Assembly: GCA_013288145.1 (NCBI GenBank)
Contig: JABDCJ010000023.1
Coordinates: 1 to 36,539 of the forward strand
Direction of reading: 5' to 3'
From: Nitrososphaerota archaeon
Lineage (GTDB): Archaea > Thermoproteota > Nitrososphaeria > Nitrososphaerales > CADDZS01
Length of the DNA: 36,539 nt
The translations under genes were made by a program, and so were the position numbers. Under the pieces are notes generated by a model, which searched no databases, was not told the origin of the DNA, and saw only the letters and a list, made by a program, of their open reading frames with translations. This document shows, one piece after another, positions 33,137-36,539 of this stretch. The stretch's first letter is position 1. Every line of letters begins with the position of its first letter.

Positions 33137-33230
33137 CCGGCGGCCCCCTATAGTTGGCGTATGGTGGCGCTCAGGGATTCAAACCCACAATGGATTTGGA
33201 TACCATCCCCTCCACAGCCTATGCCGCTGG
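33137..33230 (+). repeat. tRNA-derived structured remnant with degenerate copy of tRNA-Leu(CAA) 3' end
   Basis: Bases 33189-33214 match the last 26 bases of tRNA-Leu(CAA) (19908-19933) at 21 of 26 positions. The final 12 (CCATCCCCTCCA) are identical. On the opposite strand 33162-33188 reads like another tRNA 3' part (GGGTTTGAATCCC followed by GAGCGCCACCA). The ends CCGGCGGC (33137-33144) and GCCGCTGG (33223-33230) pair over eight positions with one G-U. No complete cloverleaf could be drawn on either strand. The likely reading is a decayed tRNA or attachment site. Confidence 0.5.
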
Positions 33231-33270
33231 AAAACTTTCTTGAGCGAAACCGTCGCGCAAATATCACAAA

Positions 33271-33280
33271 ATAATTATAT
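33271..33280 (+). promoter_or_regulatory. Probable TATA box of the DUF1801 gene
   Basis: ATAATTATAT ends 15 bases before the ATG at 33296. It would suit a leaderless transcript from ATG 33296 or the second ATG at 33311. Confidence 0.4.
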
Positions 33281-33295
33281 TCCGAAGGCAGCTTC

Positions 33296-33721
33296 ATGAA
33301 TGTTATTTCAATGAATCCATCCGAACAAATTGACGAACTGATCGCAGAACTAAATGATTGGCGTGGCGTCGTACTAGTTAAGCTTCGTAAAATCATCCAT
33401 GACGCTGATCCAGATGTAGTTGAGGAATGGAAATGGATGGGAACCCCAACCTTCTCTCATGATGGAATTTTCGCTATTGTGAATGCGCACAAAGATCATG
33501 TGAAGATGACTTTTTCTCAAGGTGCGAGCCTTCCGGATCCCGACAAGGTCTTCAACGCTATGCTTGGAGGCAACCGATGGCGCGCGATCGATTTCCATGA
33601 GGGCGACGAGATCGATGAACGTGCTTTGAAGAATCTCATCCGCTCGGCTGTTGCGCTCAACACTGGTTCCTTGAAAAAGAAAATTTCGAAGACCCGACCT
33701 AAAGCCAAGAAAAAATCGTAA
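33296..33721 (+). CDS. DUF1801 domain protein
   Basis: The 141-residue protein has the DUF1801/YdhG-like fold. A helical opening EQIDELIAELNDWRGVVLVK is followed by the motif VVEEWKWMGTPTFSHDG and then VKMTFSQGASLPDP, with a C-terminal DERALKNLIRSAVALN and a Lys-rich tail. The family is widespread in bacteria, often near START-like (AHSA1) genes, and has no clear biochemical role. ATG at 33296 or 33311 starts the protein. It precedes the UvrA-like gene by 133 bases, and an AHSA1-like gene lies beyond that, which suggests the three came in together from bacteria. Confidence 0.85.
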   Translation: MNVISMNPSEQIDELIAELNDWRGVVLVKLRKIIHDADPDVVEEWKWMGTPTFSHDGIFAIVNAHKDHVKMTFSQGASLPDPDKVFNAMLGGNRWRAIDFHEGDEIDERALKNLIRSAVALNTGSLKKKISKTRPKAKKKS

Positions 33722-33854
33722 CTAGGTCGGTTAAGCAAAAAACTCGATAGTTTGTTTGACGTCTATTTTTAGGGCACTCCTGCATGCGCACAAAGATCCT
33801 TAACTTCTCAAGTTCATTTACCATACGAATCCAAAGGAGAAGACGAGGGGAATC

Positions 33855-36118
33855 GTGTCCCAAGAGTATATCGAAATTCAGGGCGCTCGTGAAAATAACC
33901 TGAAGAACGTATCGCTGCGAATTCCCAAACGAAGGATTACCATCTTTACGGGGGTGTCTGGCTCCGGCAAATCGTCCATCGTCTTTGATACCCTCGCCGC
34001 CGAAGCTCGTCGCCAGTTGAACGACACCTTCAGTACATTTGTCCGTAACTTTTTGCCCCGTTACGCCCAGCCTGATGTTGACGCCATCAAAAAATTTGAG
34101 TATGGCGATCGTTGTGGACCAGAAGCGCCTTGGTGGTGGGTCGCGCTCAACTGTGGGAACCATTACGGACATTTACATCGTCTTGCGTCTTCTGTATTCG
34201 CGTATTGGTCAGCCATACGTGGGGAATTACAATGTCTTTTCGTTCAATGATCCGCAGGGCATGTGTCCTGAATGCAACGGCATGGGTCGCAAAACGATAG
34301 CCGCGGATATGGACGCCTTTCTTGACACCTCCAGGTCACTCAACGAGGGGGCTATCCTGTTTCCGGAGTATGCCGTCAACAATTGGGGCTGGAATATTTG
34401 CGCTCAGTCAGGGCTGTTAGATATGGACAAAAAACTGGCTGAGTACACAGACAAAGAGATGGACCTCCTCCTGCATGGCCAACCTCAAAAGGTCAAAATC
34501 CGGGTTGGGGCAAGTCGGTCAACTTCACCTTTGAGGGGATTGTCGACAAGTTCACGCGAAAGTACATCAGTCGCGATGTAAAAACTATGTCGGGGCGTAC
34601 TCAGAAAGCTATGGCTCCCTACATGACATTCGGTCCGTGCCCGCTCTGCAAAGGGGGCGCCTGAGTCAAGCAGCGCTGAGTGCCAAAATTAACGGACGCA
34701 ACATTGCTGAACTTTCGGATATGGAAGTTGACGATCTGATAGATGTTATCAGAGCGATAAATGATCCAGAAGTGGCACCTATTGTTGCAACGCTGATCGA
34801 ACGGCTCCAACACATGGTTGATATTGGTCTCGAATACCTTAGCCTCAACCGAGAAACCGACACCTTGTCGGGCGGTGAATCACAGCGGATCAAGATGGTC
34901 AAGCATTTGGGCAGCAGTCTGGTTGATGTCATGTACGTTTTTGATGAGCCGACCATCGGTTTACATCCTCACGATGTTCACCGCCTAAATGAACTACTCC
35001 AAAAGCTGCGCGACAAAGGCAATACGGTTATTGTGGTCGAACATGACCCGGAGGTTATCAAAATAGCCGATCATATTGTGGATGTTGGCCCTCACGCTGG
35101 AAGTCGCGGCGGCACGATTGTCTATGAAGGCAATTTTGCTAACCTGCTCCACGCTGACACCCTGACCGGAAGATACATGAAGCAGACAATGGTGCTCAAA
35201 AACAGCTTTCGTTCGGCGAAAGGCAAACTAACCATTATGAACGCCCGCTTGAATAACTTGCAGAATGTAAGTGTAGATATACCGGTGGGGGTGCTAACCG
35301 TCGTGACAGGCGTAGCCGGGTCGGGCAAAAGCTCGCTCATCCACCAGGTATTTCTGCGCCAACACCCAGATGCTGTGGTGATAGACCAATCAGCAGTAGC
35401 AACCTCTACCCGCTCTAATCCAGCTACATACACCGGTATAATGGACGATATCCGGAAAACTTTCGCGACATCTAACAAAGTCAGCCCATCTTTGTTTAGC
35501 TTCAACTCCAAAGGTGCCTGCGAAAACTGCGAAGGGCTTGGCGTTGTGTACACCGATCTGGCATTCCTCGACGTGGTAAAAACGCCCTGCGAAGTCTGTG
35601 CGGGGAAGCGATTCAAGGACGAAGTGCTTGCCTACAAGCTTCATGGAAAATCGATTACCGAGGTCCTGGCAATGAGCGTTCAAGAAGCTCTCAACTTTTT
35701 TGACATCGAGGACGTCGTCCGTAAGCTCCAAGCCATGAGCGACGTAGGTCTGGATTATCTTACACTCGGTCAGCCACTCAGCACGCTATCGGGTGGCGAA
35801 TGCCAACGAATCAAACTGGCCAATGAGCTGCACAAAAAAGGCAGTGTCTATGTCATGGATGAGCCGACTACCGGCTTGCACATGTCGGACCTCGGTCATT
35901 TGCTGGAGGTCATAAATCGGCTTGTTGACACGGGCAACACGGTGATAGTGATTGAGCATAACCTCGATGTAATCAAGAACGCGGATTGGATCATCGACAT
36001 GGGGCCCGAAGGGGGCAACAAGGGCGGGAAGGTCATTTTTGAAGGTACGCCTAAACAGCTTCTAACGGTAACGCATTCGCTTACTGGTGCATCTCTGCGT
36101 AGCTCAAGCAATAGCTGA
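33855..36118 (+). pseudogene. Class II UvrA-like ABC ATPase, interrupted by three frameshifts
   Basis: The gene would encode about 754 residues, the size of short UvrA2/DrrC-like ATPases that lack the UvrB-binding domain. Both nucleotide-binding halves are recognisable. The first has GVSGSGKSS, CPECNGMG, CPLCKG, LSGGESQRIK and FDEPTIGLH; the second has GVAGSGKSS, CENCEGLG with CEVCAGKR, LSGGECQRIK and MDEPTTGLH. Three frame changes break it: an extra base in the A6 run at 34089-34094, a missing base near 34485-34510, and a missing base in the G5 run at 34653-34657. The final 480 or so residues are intact. Start is GTG 33855 after GAGGGGA. All breaks are one-base changes, two of them clearly in runs, so either decay or assembly error is possible. 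UvrA2 proteins protect against DNA-binding drugs in bacteria. Confidence 0.85.
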
Positions 36119-36157
36119 ATCGTTATCCAATGAGGACAATGAAAAGAAGATTTGCCA

Positions 36158-36181
36158 AGCATCTCGACTGGTCGAGATGCT
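36158..36181. terminator. Perfect inverted repeat between convergent genes
   Basis: AGCATCTCGAC and GTCGAGATGCT, two bases apart, form an 11-base-pair stem between the ends of the UvrA-like gene and the AHSA1-like gene. Position suggests a bidirectional terminator of bacterial style. There is no clear T-run on the plus side; the minus side is followed by a moderately T-rich stretch. Confidence 0.55.
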
Positions 36182-36193
36182 ACTTCAATGACT

Positions 36194-36539
36194 TTACTGT
36201 CGTGTAGGTTTCTGTTGGTAACTAGGACGAAGTTCTCTAACGCGTGCCATCCAGTCCGGCATTGAATCTTCATCAAGAGAAGCTTCCAGTCGATCCAGAA
36301 AAGCATGCGCACCAGAAGAGAAGACCTGCGCGGTCGCGATGGTCAAATTCCTGTGTGTCATTTTGAGAACCGATGTCTCTCCATCGCGCTGAATCTCCCA
36401 GCGGATGGTGGCTCTTTCGCCTTTTGGAAAGCCAGAGCTCGGCTCGACGATCCACTCGTGCTCGAAAACATGTGGAGGGTCCCAAACTAGAATGCTTCCG
36501 GTAACGTGTACCTCAGTCGGTCCGCTCCAAAACTCGATC
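36194..36539 (-). CDS. AHSA1/START-like (SRPBCC) domain protein, N-terminus beyond window
   Basis: The minus strand is open from the right edge to a TAA at 36194-36196, giving 114 residues that lack the start. The sequence IEFWSGPTEVHVTGSILVWD, FEHEWIVEP, ERATIRWEIQRDGETSVLKM, and THRNL followed by a FLDRLEASL helix is typical of the second half of activator-of-Hsp90-homologue START-like proteins. These bind small hydrophobic ligands; many bacterial copies have unknown roles. It is convergent with the UvrA-like gene. The DUF1801/AHSA1 pairing is common in bacteria, supporting transfer of this block. Confidence 0.8.
   Translation of the reverse strand, partial: IEFWSGPTEVHVTGSILVWDPPHVFEHEWIVEPSSGFPKGERATIRWEIQRDGETSVLKMTHRNLTIATAQVFSSGAHAFLDRLEASLDEDSMPDWMARVRELRPSYQQKPTRQ

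Larger units (their letters stand above)
32911..33295. other. Intergenic region with tRNA-derived remnants
   Basis: No protein gene is visible. The second half contains two tRNA T-arm-like motifs on opposite strands enclosed by an 8-base-pair stem, described as a separate feature, and the promoter of the DUF1801 gene. Confidence 0.5.

Noticed and set aside
33137..33230. A functional tRNA on either strand
   Set aside because: T-arm-like motifs are present, but no matching acceptor, D-arm and anticodon arm can be assembled, even allowing an intron or a permuted order.
1..36539. CRISPR arrays, integrase, transposase, toxin-antitoxin or defence genes
   Set aside because: None was seen; no regularly spaced repeats and no proteins with those motifs.

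Overview
The window looks like a chromosomal contig from an archaeon, most likely Thermoproteota in the broad sense, with Nitrososphaeria (Thaumarchaeota) or a close relative as the best guess. Reasons are an archaeal aRF1 rather than RF1/RF2, an archaeal-type ValRS, UMP kinase and Dpo4, two intron-bearing tRNA-Leu genes, TATA-like boxes about 20-40 bases upstream of genes, and very frequent TTG/GTG starts. No lineage marker such as amo or rRNA is present, so the placement is tentative.

Bases 1-19,933 are mostly core genome. On the minus strand lie a truncated flippase-like membrane protein, an alpha/beta hydrolase, an intron-containing tRNA-Leu(CAG), and a class II glutamine amidotransferase followed by queC. 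The last pair may be a split form of the GAT-QueC fusion that makes archaeosine in Crenarchaeota. Next come an M24 peptidase, an AlaX tRNA-editing protein, a hypothetical protein and a 2H-phosphoesterase-like protein, then a translation block of aRF1 and ValRS. The aRF1 gene carries a 524-residue intein inserted exactly after the catalytic GGQ motif, and the intein holds both a LAGLIDADG endonuclease and a Cro/C1-type helix-turn-helix. A HAD hydrolase, a DinB plus B3/B4-domain pair, a UPF0182 membrane protein with a small tail-anchored partner, UMP kinase, and a tRNA-Leu(CAA) with three predicted introns complete this part.

Bases 19,934-32,910 look accessory. They hold two tandem D-threonine-aldolase/D-serine-dehydratase-like PLP enzymes (one apparently starting at CTG), an F420-dependent luciferase-like oxidoreductase, a metal-dependent cyclase-family hydrolase, a DUF4038 glycosidase-like protein, an orphan family-5 substrate-binding protein with a long Ser/Thr stalk, an old-yellow-enzyme/FadH-like flavoprotein with altered key residues, a PQ-loop-like membrane protein and a small charged protein. 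The genes suggest uptake and breakdown of small organic compounds; no single pathway can be assigned. A degenerate copy of the tRNA-Leu(CAA) 3' end lies 13.3 kb downstream of the tRNA, so the block may be a tRNA-targeted island, although no integrase is visible.

Bases 33,296-36,539 look bacterial in origin: a DUF1801 protein, a class II UvrA-like ATPase broken by three single-base frameshifts, and a truncated AHSA1/START-like protein on the opposite strand, with a perfect inverted repeat between the two convergent genes.
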